From positions 15,686,001 through 15,750,000 of the forward strand of contig OU342635.1 in assembly GCA_910589415.1 (NCBI GenBank): DNA of 64,000 nucleotides, read 5' to 3'. The first letter of the stretch is position 1. The number at the start of each line of letters is the position of its first letter. The notes below the pieces were generated by a model, which was not told the origin of the DNA, searched no databases, and saw nothing but the letters and a program-made list of their open reading frames with translations. The translations under genes were made by a program, and so were the position numbers. The DNA is from Malachius bipustulatus. Taxonomy: Eukaryota > Arthropoda > Insecta > Coleoptera > Melyridae. Shown here piece after piece: positions 52,501 to 61,394 of this stretch.

Positions 52501-55500
52501 AGTGCCTATTAGAAAAAATATTTCTTTGCGATAAAATCACTTTCTCCGTGGATATATGGCGTCATTTTCGGCAAATACATACTTAAAGCTGACAGTGGTC
52601 GAGCCTCTAGCCCTTTGTCACAGGAAAAGGACACATGACCAGAAGATTTACAGGTCGTCCTCCATTGAGATCGCATCGTCTCACTGAGAATGTTTACATA
52701 CGTGGTTTCCCGCATCGCTCTTCGTAGTTTTACCTACCTACGCATTTTTTAATCTTCCGTAATCCGCAATTATAATTAATCGCAGTAAAACCTCAAAGAC
52801 AATTAATATAGTTAATACATACATTGCGCACCACAGAGCTATCCAAGAAGTTAATCAATCACCTTCGGCTTTCAACCGAAATTACTTCACAAACGTAAGT
52901 TACCCGCATTCCTTTTAATAATCCGCATTTCCTAATTTTATCTTAATTATTCACTGGTCATCAGACCCAGATTTTCAATACCGCAATACCGCATTCCTCC
53001 CCTAATTATACGCATACAAGTTTCTCTATAAAACGCGATAAATTCTTTACGTAACCTTGTGTGCATGGATGTGGATGTTATACATAAATTCAGTAAGCAG
53101 TTTTTTTTTTCTTACCTACTTACATAATATTTATAAGGCGAAAATAAAACGCCAAAGTATGCGGAAAAGATTTAAAAGGTGGGTAGATCGGGGCGAGGAA
53201 ATATCGACTCCTATATCCATAGTAAACTATCCTGATCCGGCAATATATAGATGATTTAGTACATATTGAACCTATAAAGTTCATCCTTGCGGATTTTGGG
53301 AATCCTTCTATATCATTTGCCACATAAGCGGATAAACGGCTGTGAATAACTCACATTTCCCTCGTATTTCAATTACATACCTACGTAAAATTTATTCCGG
53401 GCTCAGTTAAAAGTTAGAATAAATTTCTTTCAATCTTGAATTAAAATTGTCAAAAATTAAAACAATCACGTGATCGAGTGTGCTTAAACATTCAGCTCGA
53501 AGGAATCTGACCGTAAATTTGACATTGACCTCTCCGTCCAATCCATTACTCTGAGGAATTTTGATAACGAACTCGCTCACCGAAATAGGGTGGAGCACCA
53601 TCATGTTGACACCGGACACTTGGTTTGTAAAGACGATACACTGTTGTTTTCATTCTTCCAATAGGAGTTGGACGACATGTAAGCGATCGCGATACTGTAT
53701 AGATCTACCGATTGGAGGCATGGCCATAATGAGCGCTTTTGCGGTCATCGAAGAATTCATTTTCGTTCACCTATCTCAAATTGACAGTAGAGAAAAAACC
53801 AAACGATCGTATCACTAAAAACGGATTTTTTTGTTTCAGTTTTAATTATTTAAAAGTATCATTTTAACAAATGTATATAAATGAATCCCAAAGTTCAATG
53901 TCAGTAAAATAAAAACTTAAAATAACCGCACATAAAAGTCACATTTGCGAGGCCCGGTGGAAAATTATTCATAAAATACCACGATTGTTAAAACCGACTG
54001 GAATTTTATTATTTGTAGCTCGTTTCTCATAAACTTTTTATGGTACAATTAACTTTTCCGACGTTGATTTTTTTATAGCTTCCAAAAACGACGTGCGGGA
54101 AGCGGGATTGATTAAATCCATTCGATTCCCGTGGTGGATTTACTGTCCCGAAGAAAAAAATACGGCCTGGATATGAAATTTTTCGAGTCAAATTATTATT
54201 CACATTTGCCTATAGCGTTGTTAAATTTCGGGGGATTAATTTTTTTTTTTAATTAATTTCTAACTGAGAGATGCAGAGAGTTATTTCTGAATTTACATCA
54301 ATTCCAGGACACCGAGCTTAAAAAATGTTCTCATCAAATAAAGGACGAGCGGCAGGACTATAAAGAAGACGCTAAAAAGTGTTTATGTCTGACGTAAAGG
54401 ACGTTATAAAGCAGGAATATCTGGAACTGGAAAAAGTGAAAAGCGTAATAATACCCGTGGGGGGCCTGCATCATTCCAACGGTCCTGGCAAAGGACAGGG
54501 ATGATTACGGCCAGTTCGGGGAGCTCGAAAGATCCATCCACGTCGTTCTAAACTTGAAGCGATGGCACGTTCTTTGTTCCGATGTTTACGGAAGACGTAA
54601 AACTAGACGGGCAGAGTTTACGCGTGGCTTACTCCCGATTTTCGTAATTCTGCCATAATAACGCTGTTTAATGTCGAAAAGTTTTCACTTAGTTACGATG
54701 ACAGTGACAGCCCTGTGCCAGGCATAGGTATTTAAAATAATTCCGAACTCATCTGATTCGCCATTTTCTTGAATGAAACTTGAAAATTTTTGAAGAAAAA
54801 CTCACAATGATTAAAAAACGTTTTAGCAAACAGATCAGCCTGTAGTTGATCAGTTCGCGTTGCGTTTGCTATAATATGAGACGTATCGATTTATTCTCCC
54901 TTGCGTTTAGAAAGGGCCCACTGCAGGAATTCCATTTAGTAATAATCCCAGGAGCAGCATTCTCGGGAATATACCTACCTACCCCACCATCGCTTTGCCA
55001 AATCTAAATATTTTAAATTTGAATGTCGTGCATGATGTTTGAACACGCGATATAAAAAGTCTCGCTTTTCATCAACTTTCTCTTAAAGTTAACAAAATAA
55101 TATTTATTTTATGGATATGACGCTCTGAGCTATTTGAGGAAATCTCAGTTTTAAATTTGTATCTACGCTCAGAAGCATTTTGATTGTAGTAAATTATCCT
55201 ACCCGAACCCGATTCAACAGCTTCTAATAGCCGCGCCTCTTTGAAGTTGTATAAGAATAATAGAAACTATAAAATCCACCTGCTCCCCGGGATATCAATC
55301 CTTCCTTTGTAATTGCCCCAACTTCCTGTAATAGATCTCATTCCAAGTTGTTTAATTAACTTGCAGCAAATGCTAACACTTTGTCTCCCACCAAACTGTA
55401 CCTACAGGAGGGTGCCCGTTTTCAGGGAAAATGCATGGGGATCTCGGATGTCTTAAGAGATACGAAGTAAAGTAGCATGTTTTTGTGCTTGTTTATAATC

Positions 55501-58500
55501 TGAAAATAAACTTAGGATAGCTTCGGACGTTTCCAGAAGATAATGAAAAAATTGAAAAATTCTGTTATGTTTTTTTGTAACCATAAGTCGTCATGAATTA
55601 TCCACCTGACTTTTTTTTTAATTTTCAAAGCCGACTATGTTCATAGAGTTTTCATATAAGTCAACTTTTGGTTTTTCTTATGGACGCCATTATTGTTTTT
55701 TCATGCCATTCGATCTTAAAAAATCAAGCAAGCCCAAAGTCTACATTACATTTTTTTAAATTATTTTTTTTTTTTCAAAAAAATAGCCACAGAAACACAT
55801 TAATATGACGTCATATTGCTTGTCCTCTGGTTTCTCGGTGAATGGTTTTTGCTTATGACGTTCACTGAATATAATTCCTTTTTTTCGAAAAAATATTTTA
55901 TTTGATAGATTTTTGCTTTATTAATTAGTGACACAGAGGTCCTAACCATCTTTGACAAAAAAAAATGGCTTAATTGTAGTGAAATATGTACCTTTTGAGC
56001 GACTTTTGCTCTAAAATAAGTAAATAAGTTACAATAAATGTTTTTTTCCTATTTGTTTTATCTCGAAAAATACATAACAATGGAAATTTGGGGGAAATTA
56101 TATTTCTCGGGGCTACCGTGACTTTCGTTAAACTTAAAAAGACTGAAACACCTAAATTAATTTAGCAGTCACTGCGGCAGCTCCAAGTTCAACCGGGAAG
56201 GGGGGGGGGGACTGTTGGTAAAGGGATAATCCCTAAAACAGAGGGGAGTCACGGGAACTGAATTTTTTGAAAAGCGGACTAAAATTCTTGATTTAATCGC
56301 ATTTCCGGTAATGGAAAAATCAACAAGGTCGAGATGTAAACAAGCAAATTGGCTGGGTTGCAAAACTCAAACTCAGCTACACCTTAGCTGCATGTGCACA
56401 TCATTGACCACAAAATTTAACATCTGCAATCAAGGTGAAATTAATTTTTTTTTTATATTTGTTATTTTAAATTTTATTCTTCATTCGAAAAAAAATCCAC
56501 CGAATAACGTCAATATGACGTCATATTGCTTGCCCTCTGGTTTTTCGATTAACTATTTTTTATTGTGACGTCATTTGGTGAATTTTGTAATTTTTTCGAA
56601 ATAAGAATACAATTTTTTTACTTGATAGATTTTTGTTTAAACTGATTTTTTTAATATCAAATGACATGAAAAACAGCACGGCGGCCAATAGAAAAAGACA
56701 AGTTGACTATGAAAACCCTGACACCAAGTCGATTTTGAGAATTTTGAACGTCAGATAGATAGCTTATGACGGATTAAGTTTTTTTTCTAAAATAATTTTG
56801 AAAAATGGCTAAAATAATAATAAAAAAAGGCTAAAATAAGAAATTGTGATTTTTACTTTTTCTTCACGAGTATAAGTAGTATAGTTGTTTATAATATGCA
56901 CATTTTTACAGTGGCTTTATTTTGGGGGTAACTTTTTGTATATTGACGTTCACAAAAAGTTAATACAAAAATATAACTTCTCAGTAGGGGTGGGGGAGGG
57001 TGAAGTTGTCAAGTCTCCCGTTTTGTAAATTTAGATCAATTTTTTCTACCCCTCTCCAACATCGATCGAGATGAGATTGTCTACCTACGTTAAGCTACAT
57101 CCGAATCAAGGAGTGCTAGCTAAATTTACTTACATAAATAATTATTAAGAATGACATTACCTTACCACTGTCAAAACCCGGTATCTTGGACGTTTAACTA
57201 ATCAAAAGTTATTTAATGGTACAAGTGAATTAGTAGAAAAGTTTCGGAAATTAGAGTCCGTCTATTGAGTCCAAAATTAAAAAGAAACAATGCAAGACGA
57301 TGAATAAATTCGAGAATACCTGTCAAAGCACAGAACGGGGTCCCTTTTAATGATAACTAATTAAACGGCACCGTTGACAACTTCGGAGGGCTTCAAGGGG
57401 AGACGTCGTCATGTGCACTCAACCGGACCAGTGGATCACCGCGCTTCTCGAGTTGCAGTCAGAAGGAGAGATCTTTAAAACTTCACGAAGGAGAGTCCAT
57501 TTCGACTTACGATCGATTGTTTCAAATCATGTCACCGATGCGTAGTAAACTGTCAATCGGCGATGCTGTCGACATTTTATTCTTGTATTAGATGTCGGTC
57601 TCTGACGTACCGGAAATTAGCAAGTAGTCTAGTGCAAGGTTGTGTTTAGGGGAAATGCACACAAAAGAGGGAGAGTCGATGAGTGACATTTCAGTAACAG
57701 AAGTCACAGAGCTGTAACTGCATTGTTACAATAATTGGTACGTATACGTATACCAATAATACGGACAACAAATGGTCAGAACAATCAATTTATTTAAATA
57801 TGAATGAGAGAAGTATACAGGGTGTTCCAGCTCATTCGAGTCGGTCTACGAGTATAAGGACCAAATGATGGATTAAAAAAAATCAAATTCAAATCTCTAA
57901 CTCTTATTCAAATGATATTCCTCTAATAGATGCCGAACTACTACTCTACTATTCTGTGAGGACGCGTTTTTTATTATATAGGTACCCCGACTGATGACGA
58001 TCGTGATTCGTGACGTTCCAGACGGGCATTCCTGTACGGTCACGTTTAGAAGTGCTAGTGCTAGTGCTGTTATCTCGTAACAATATCGAGCCACTTGGTC
58101 AAATTTAGATCATTCTATGTTAGTAATAACTAAAAGATGCATTAAATATTAAATTTCTGACCACGTCATCAAACTGTAAATAATTTCATTATCCTCAAAA
58201 ATGCTGATATTTGACCATATTTTCAATATTACAAGAGCTCATTTTAAATCTTCCATCGAAGCTATCTTTCTAATCAAATAACCCCCGACATCAAACGCGA
58301 GACTCCCTTTCTGTAAGAAATTTTAAGCTTCCCTAATATCCGGAGATATGTGAAAAATTGCATTCGGCAGGGGATAACTATAAGACTTAAGCGCTTAATA
58401 AATAATTCACGACAAGCGTAAGACGTTCCGTTGCTTCCAATCAACGCATCAACTCGCTCTCCCTCCTGTAACATCGACATTCCCGATTTCAGTATACCCC

Positions 58501-60014
58501 GGTGCAAATGGGATCGGAAATGGAGTAATTCCAGCAGCTGCTTCTCCAAGTAGACGACGGTGGCTATACAGTGCTAATGTATTTATCCAATCTCTCATCC
58601 CAAGCTGGAAATGTATGCCAGTTTTGTATTCGATCCCCAACCGTTTGCTTCGAACAGCCCTAACCGATGTTACCTCACCCTCATAGAGAAATAATTAGTT
58701 TGTTGTCTGTTTAAATTTAGTAGGTAAGTATTACAATTACCTATCATTACAATAATTATTAATAATGTAGAAATAACCCACACAAATAAGGAAAATAACC
58801 ACTAATCCCAATTATTTCAGTCAGGTAACGATGGACATGACATGGTATATACCTACTTCCGCCTAGGTATGCAGAGGCGTAATTCTACGATAATTAAATA
58901 TTAGCTTGAAAGCTGGAATACTATTCAAACTTGCATCATTTTGGAGAGAGAAAAAAAATGTTTTGATCAAACAAACACTGCCGATGGTCTCCAGAACTAC
59001 AAGAACTTGAGATAAAAATGAAAAACGATGTAACAATAGTTTATAACAGTTTCTAAACTTAGGTACTTGGGTACTTCTGTTTTCCCTCCTTAACTCAGTC
59101 TTCAGCACCCATTACTTCCGTACCTACATAAAAGTTAGCATTACCGTTCTAATTTTTTATTTAATTGACGCTATTTTAATCTGTTGTGAAAACAAAAAAA
59201 AAATGTTGCGCTTTTTTTATTAAAAAATAACTACAACCGCGTGAAAACAAAAAAAATTGTATAGCTTTAAAAAAAAAGCGCAACAAATATTTTTTCGTTT
59301 TCAATACAAAAAACTCAATTTAATTGACTATTTCAAAATGATTTTACCTCGGAATTTACTACATTCTTCACAAGTGGTAATGCTGACTTAACAACTGGAA
59401 CGTCCAAGTGAATAATGGCCATTCTTCACGAGAAGAAGACGCTATTTTTTCTCTACGATTTAATGCAAAAATCACCATACAGCTTTAAAAATATTATTTT
59501 ATAACGCACCACGTTATTAGGGCACACTCACTCTAGTCGCTCAACTGCTCTCCTCTGCTCGTCTCTGCGTACGTCGTTGATAACACAGACTGACAGTAAG
59601 CTAAAACAAAATCGCAATGGAGTGCGATCGTGCTACTTCGTTTGCTGTTCGAAGGCGTTCTTGTCATCATCCTCTTGTATGATGATGTGTTATTTCAGTG
59701 CTATGAACGCGTTCAATGCTATGATTAATCTCCTAATAATACGTCTCAGCATATTTTGTAGCAAATTATCAAACTAAATTCTCTTGATTCAGTACCTACT
59801 CGGGCGTTTATAAACTTATACCGACTTAACCAGTTTAGATGTGATTAATGATATAATAAGAATGCTAAGTAGATATTTACCTGGCGAATTCGTTGGTGAG
59901 AAATTTAAGACGAGACCTGGCTTTGGCAGCCTCTTGGAGAGCCTGTTTCGCCCTCGTTTCGCTGTCGACACGCAATCGGCGTTCTCGGTCAGCATCCCTC
60001 TGCGCTGATTCTCT
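25289..60014 (-). CDS. NCKAP5/NCKAP5L (CEP169)-type coiled-coil protein, N-terminus missing
   Basis: Ten coding exons join in phase to 1219 residues: 60014-59881, 47728-47638, 35919-35698, 35632-35269, 34577-34362, 34276-34006, 33950-33736, 33676-31938, 31881-31725 and 25539-25289. The N-terminal third is coiled coil. It contains FARMEETVRSML across the first junction and KQYERCLDDVANQVVRALL in exon 3, the block that defines vertebrate NCKAP5/NCKAP5L, followed by LKEEV..RIQELETQNRAL. The rest is long, polar and Ser/Asp/Glu-rich with few predicted folds, including a basic SRIPRRKLNASRLPLSPSKG stretch that fits microtubule binding. Vertebrate relatives bind microtubules and centrosomes; I infer the same here. 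The first visible exon has no start, so the 5' exons lie in 60-64 kb or beyond the window. The total span exceeds 34 kb. Confidence 0.85.
26711..27531. mobile_element. imperfect foldback element
   Basis: GATTATGTCTTATAG near 26713 pairs with CATAACC at about 27530. Further in, TTTCATGAATCCTTCAAATG pairs with CATTTGAAGGATTCATG, and GGGGGTGAAACC with GGTTTCACCC. The interior includes TTGCTTATAACATTTTCTG and its inverse. About 820 bases, no coding capacity. Confidence 0.75.
27660..27835. mobile_element. short element with ACAGGTGTCCCTG-type ends
   Basis: ATATACAGGTGTCCCTGAAA at the left and GAACACCCTTGTATAT at the right are imperfect inverted ends of an element of about 175 bases, a small relative of the CAGGGTG foldbacks. 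Confidence 0.5.
28373..28625 (-). mobile_element. 3' end of a non-LTR retrotransposon, minus strand
   Basis: On the minus strand it encodes GLLTGHCPLMKHLSTIRV, the RNase H-like C-terminal region of ORF2 in Jockey/R1-type elements. It then has CGCTAGAGGGAACTAGACTT, shared with the copy at 2060-2272, and ends in CCTTGAACCTACCCTAGAAG followed by an (AAT)n tail at about 28396-28373. A 5' truncated insertion of the same family as the 2-kb copy. Confidence 0.7.
28700..29230. mobile_element. foldback element with CGCGCACTC arms
   Basis: Left TACAGGATTACCAGTAACTC and GCGCACTCC are inverted at the right as GAGTGCGCGATTTACTGG. An inner ACAGGGTGTTATGG box lies about 35 bases inside the left end. The style matches the other CAGGGTG elements. 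Confidence 0.7.
30925..31350. mobile_element. foldback element with internal ACAGGGTGTTACATT
   Basis: CAATTATTGTAAATTTTTTT and TTTTAAGGTAGAAC on the left pair with CTACCTTAAA and GAAAATTTACAATTGTG on the right. The inner boxes TGTAACACCCTGTATTTTTT and AAAATACAGGGTGTTACATT are perfectly inverted over 16 bases. No coding capacity. Confidence 0.75.
31725..35919 (-). CDS. NCKAP5-type gene, central exon cluster
   Basis: Seven exons, separated by introns of about 55-700 bases, hold most of the protein. Exon 35919-35698 has the family block YERCLDDVANQVVRALLAQK. The exon at 33676-31938 is the largest (1739 nt) and is dominated by Ser, Asp, Glu and Asn with a conserved-looking head (WDAEYVQHWLRLDETRSALQ). 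The last exon ends DYNQLHKIHRFHRQKK, a basic tail element. All junctions keep frame, with GT-AG borders. Opposite-strand open frames here are shadows. Confidence 0.88.
36968..37250. mobile_element. diverged CAGGGTGTCTCG-ended element
   Basis: The left end ACAGGGTGTCTCGTATTTCAG is followed by GATACGGGGTCAGTTAAATTTG. At the right, CAATTTAACCGGCCCCTCGG and TGGACACAGTGTATAG look like the inverted, decayed other arm. It resembles the arms at 47816-48281 and 9639-10345. Confidence 0.5.
38953..39432 (-). other. unassigned open region, both strands open
   Basis: A 159-codon minus-strand frame starts with ATG at 39432 (MPTLLHLLYILTEVKWCDDY) and contains QRMWMKELWGRVVPGL. The plus strand is also open over 39053-39289. 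The region is GC-richer than its surroundings. The W-rich stretch loosely recalls N-termini of Harbinger-type transposon proteins, but this is too weak to name. It could be a transposon fragment or chance. Confidence 0.2.
39640..39950. promoter_or_regulatory. GC-rich, repeat-free islet in intron
   Basis: A stretch with many CG dinucleotides (GCACGGGCACCGCCGCTGCC, CCGCTCCCGCCACGCCG) in otherwise AT-rich DNA, without a supported open frame. Such islets in long insect introns can be conserved enhancers. The function is inferred from composition only. Confidence 0.25.
41529..41940. repeat. tandem repeat, ~175-181-bp unit, about 2.3 copies
   Basis: Units start AGAACTACCAAAAG at 41529, 41703 and 41884. 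The first two run through CTTTGGTCACCTT, GGCGAGTAAGCAT, TTTACCAAGGTCT and GCTATTGGATGCCTT. The third is truncated and jumps from CTTTGGTCA straight to TCAATCGCTATTGGATGCC. Unit two carries an extra AGGTCT duplication. The open frame on the minus strand (41656-41895) is a by-product of the repeat. Confidence 0.9.
47638..47728 (-). CDS. NCKAP5-type gene, second coding exon (91 nt)
   Basis: A short exon between TTTTTTTTCAG and GTAAGG on the minus strand. It encodes RMEETVRSMLVYKKQAEQLR and then QEKTALTLAFE, continuing the coiled coil into NRCQQYQSTITRLN of the next exon. It could be read as a start exon because its second codon is ATG (47727-47725), so an internal promoter giving a shorter isoform is possible. 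The FARMEETVR match across the junction favours internal use. Confidence 0.8.
47816..48281. mobile_element. foldback element with CAGGGTGTCCAG end
   Basis: Left arm CAGATACAGAATCGG followed by TTAAATTAGAGAAAAGTTGTAC pairs with GCACAACTTTTATCTAATTTAACCG on the right (48180-48210), and AACCATAGCAG with a diverged inverse. It lies 88 bases upstream (genomic minus sense) of the 91-nt exon. Confidence 0.7.
53450..53720 (-). pseudogene. decayed DDE transposase fragment
   Basis: On the minus strand, one frame reads VRCQHDGAPPYFGERVR around 53615-53560, followed after a stop by WIGRRGQ. QHDGAPPHF and RWIGRRGP are recurrent motifs around the second catalytic aspartate in insect mariner-like transposases. 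Stops and frame changes break the frame on both sides, so it is a remnant. The family assignment is by motif memory only. Confidence 0.45.
55785..56640. repeat. pair of direct repeats around a TGACGTCA palindrome
   Basis: AATATGACGTCATATTGCTT occurs at 55802 and 56512, each followed by TG(T/C)CCTCTGG and later by CGAAA..TTGATAGATTTTTG. The copies are about 140 bases long and about 710 apart. Outside them, CATGCCATTCGATCTT (near 55705) and AATATCAAATGACATG (near 56655) are inverted, so the pair sits inside a larger inverted-repeat structure (about 55620-56760). Confidence 0.65.
59183..59305. repeat. A/T-rich inverted repeat with GTTGCGC arms
   Basis: TTGTGAAAACAAAAAAAAAA then TGTTGCGCTTTTTTT is inverted as AAAAAAAAGCGCAACA then TTTTTTCGTTTTCAA over about 120 bases. 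It may be a small MITE or a hairpin. Confidence 0.6.
59881..60014 (-). CDS. NCKAP5-type gene, first visible coding exon
   Basis: Flanked by TTTATTACAG and GTAAAT on the minus strand. In the chosen frame it encodes an uninterrupted charged helix (RESAQRDADRERRLRVDSET, then LQEAAKARSRLKFLTNEFA) with strong heptad character. It ends in phase 2, and AG|G restores arginine before MEETVRSML in the next exon. The corresponding vertebrate segment has the same ERRLR..SE pattern. The long helix could extend into an upstream exon not found here. Confidence 0.8.
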
Positions 60015-61394
60015 CTGTAATAAAGTCGGAAATATAATTATTCATGATAAGTATATTTAAAAATATGAGAAAATTTCGGAGATATACATAAAACTGAACA
60101 GCAAATTCAACTCTTTACAAATTCCAAATTCAACCTTTAGATGGTGTTTTTTCTGATGGTTTAGCCAGAATTTAGTCAACAATTTCGTAAACAGCAACAA
60201 CGTCTTTCAGTGATGCTTGACCAATGATGAATTTGGGTATCTCTATTCGTTTTGACGTCTGTCAAATAGGAAGCGAATAAAAGAAGATACACAGAAATGG
60301 TTGCAAATCTTTTATTGTATCTATCTGTTCAAAATAAAAGTTATTTTTGACTAATTTTAGAAAATTTTATTTTCTTCAGCCATATTCGTTACACCCTCTA
60401 CAAAAGAAAAACGATTCCTGCGTAAGTTGAAAGAGCGGGCTTCGGATCGCTAAAAAGAACGTCTAGTCTATAATTCCTGTATAGCACCACTAAACATACC
60501 TTTCAAGTCCATCATACCGATACATCATTTTAGGTGATGCCATACGTAAGCGGCTCAAAGTCTCCAAACAGTTCAAATAATCCCCGCAAGCATAACGTTT
60601 CCTGTGCCGATTCAACCAGAAACAGAGACAACTGAACCAAATAAGCCGATGTCGTTAAAAACAACTGACGGTTAAGCCCACTCGCACGTACTCATTCTTC
60701 CGATCCAGAACGCAGCGATAATTCCACATGTCAAAGACAAGTGAGCAGCTATCTGTCAGGGAACGGATTCAATATTGATGAGGTTACGGACGGGATTAAC
60801 AGGAAATGCAAAAAGGGAGTTCGGGAAAAGCCCCAGCTTTGTTCGGCCAATTAAAACAATGGTCTGTCGGGAGATTTTTCAGTCTGATTGAATTACGTCG
60901 TTAAAATTCTTCAGCACTGCTGCAGAGGTATGCATGCACTTTCAGGAATTCAGGTAGGTACGGTTAATTGAACACCAGCAGATTTCGATACAATTTTAGC
61001 GTACTTTTTATAAAAAATAAAATTTTGAGGACACCCACCCACCATTTTAAGAAAATCACCCGAACTCAAACAGTCACCGATCCTGACACCAAGATCACGA
61101 AAAAGTGGGTTTGGTTTTCCAATATTCAGCTACCCGCACGATATCCAAAATATAAATTTTTCAATTTTTAAAATGGCTTAAAATAGCTTGATCTTTCAAG
61201 ATTGGTGGCAAAAAGTTGCACTCTTATAGAACTTAGAGGACTTTCTATTTTTGTCAAAAAGTTTCCTAAAGTCACGTGACTTCTACAGTGTCCATTCAAA
61301 GTTCGAAAAACCCGGTTCTTGTATACTGAAGTTTCAGAATAGTAGGCACTAAGTTCTCGGAAGTGGTCGTGACGTATAAGCGCTCAGTTGGAGC
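60015..61394. other. upstream of first visible NCKAP5-type exon
   Basis: About 1.4 kb, probably intronic, between exon 60014-59881 and the transposon. No upstream exon with a fitting phase is recognised. Confidence 0.4.

Larger units (their letters stand above)
47729..59880. other. NCKAP5-type gene, 12.2-kb intron
   Basis: It holds a foldback (47816-48281), a decayed transposase fragment (about 53450-53720), a pair of direct repeats with TGACGTCA palindromes (55785-56640), a CAGGGTGTTCC end at about 57818 and an inverted repeat at 59183-59305. The remainder has no recognised feature; several short open frames show no similarity. Confidence 0.5.
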
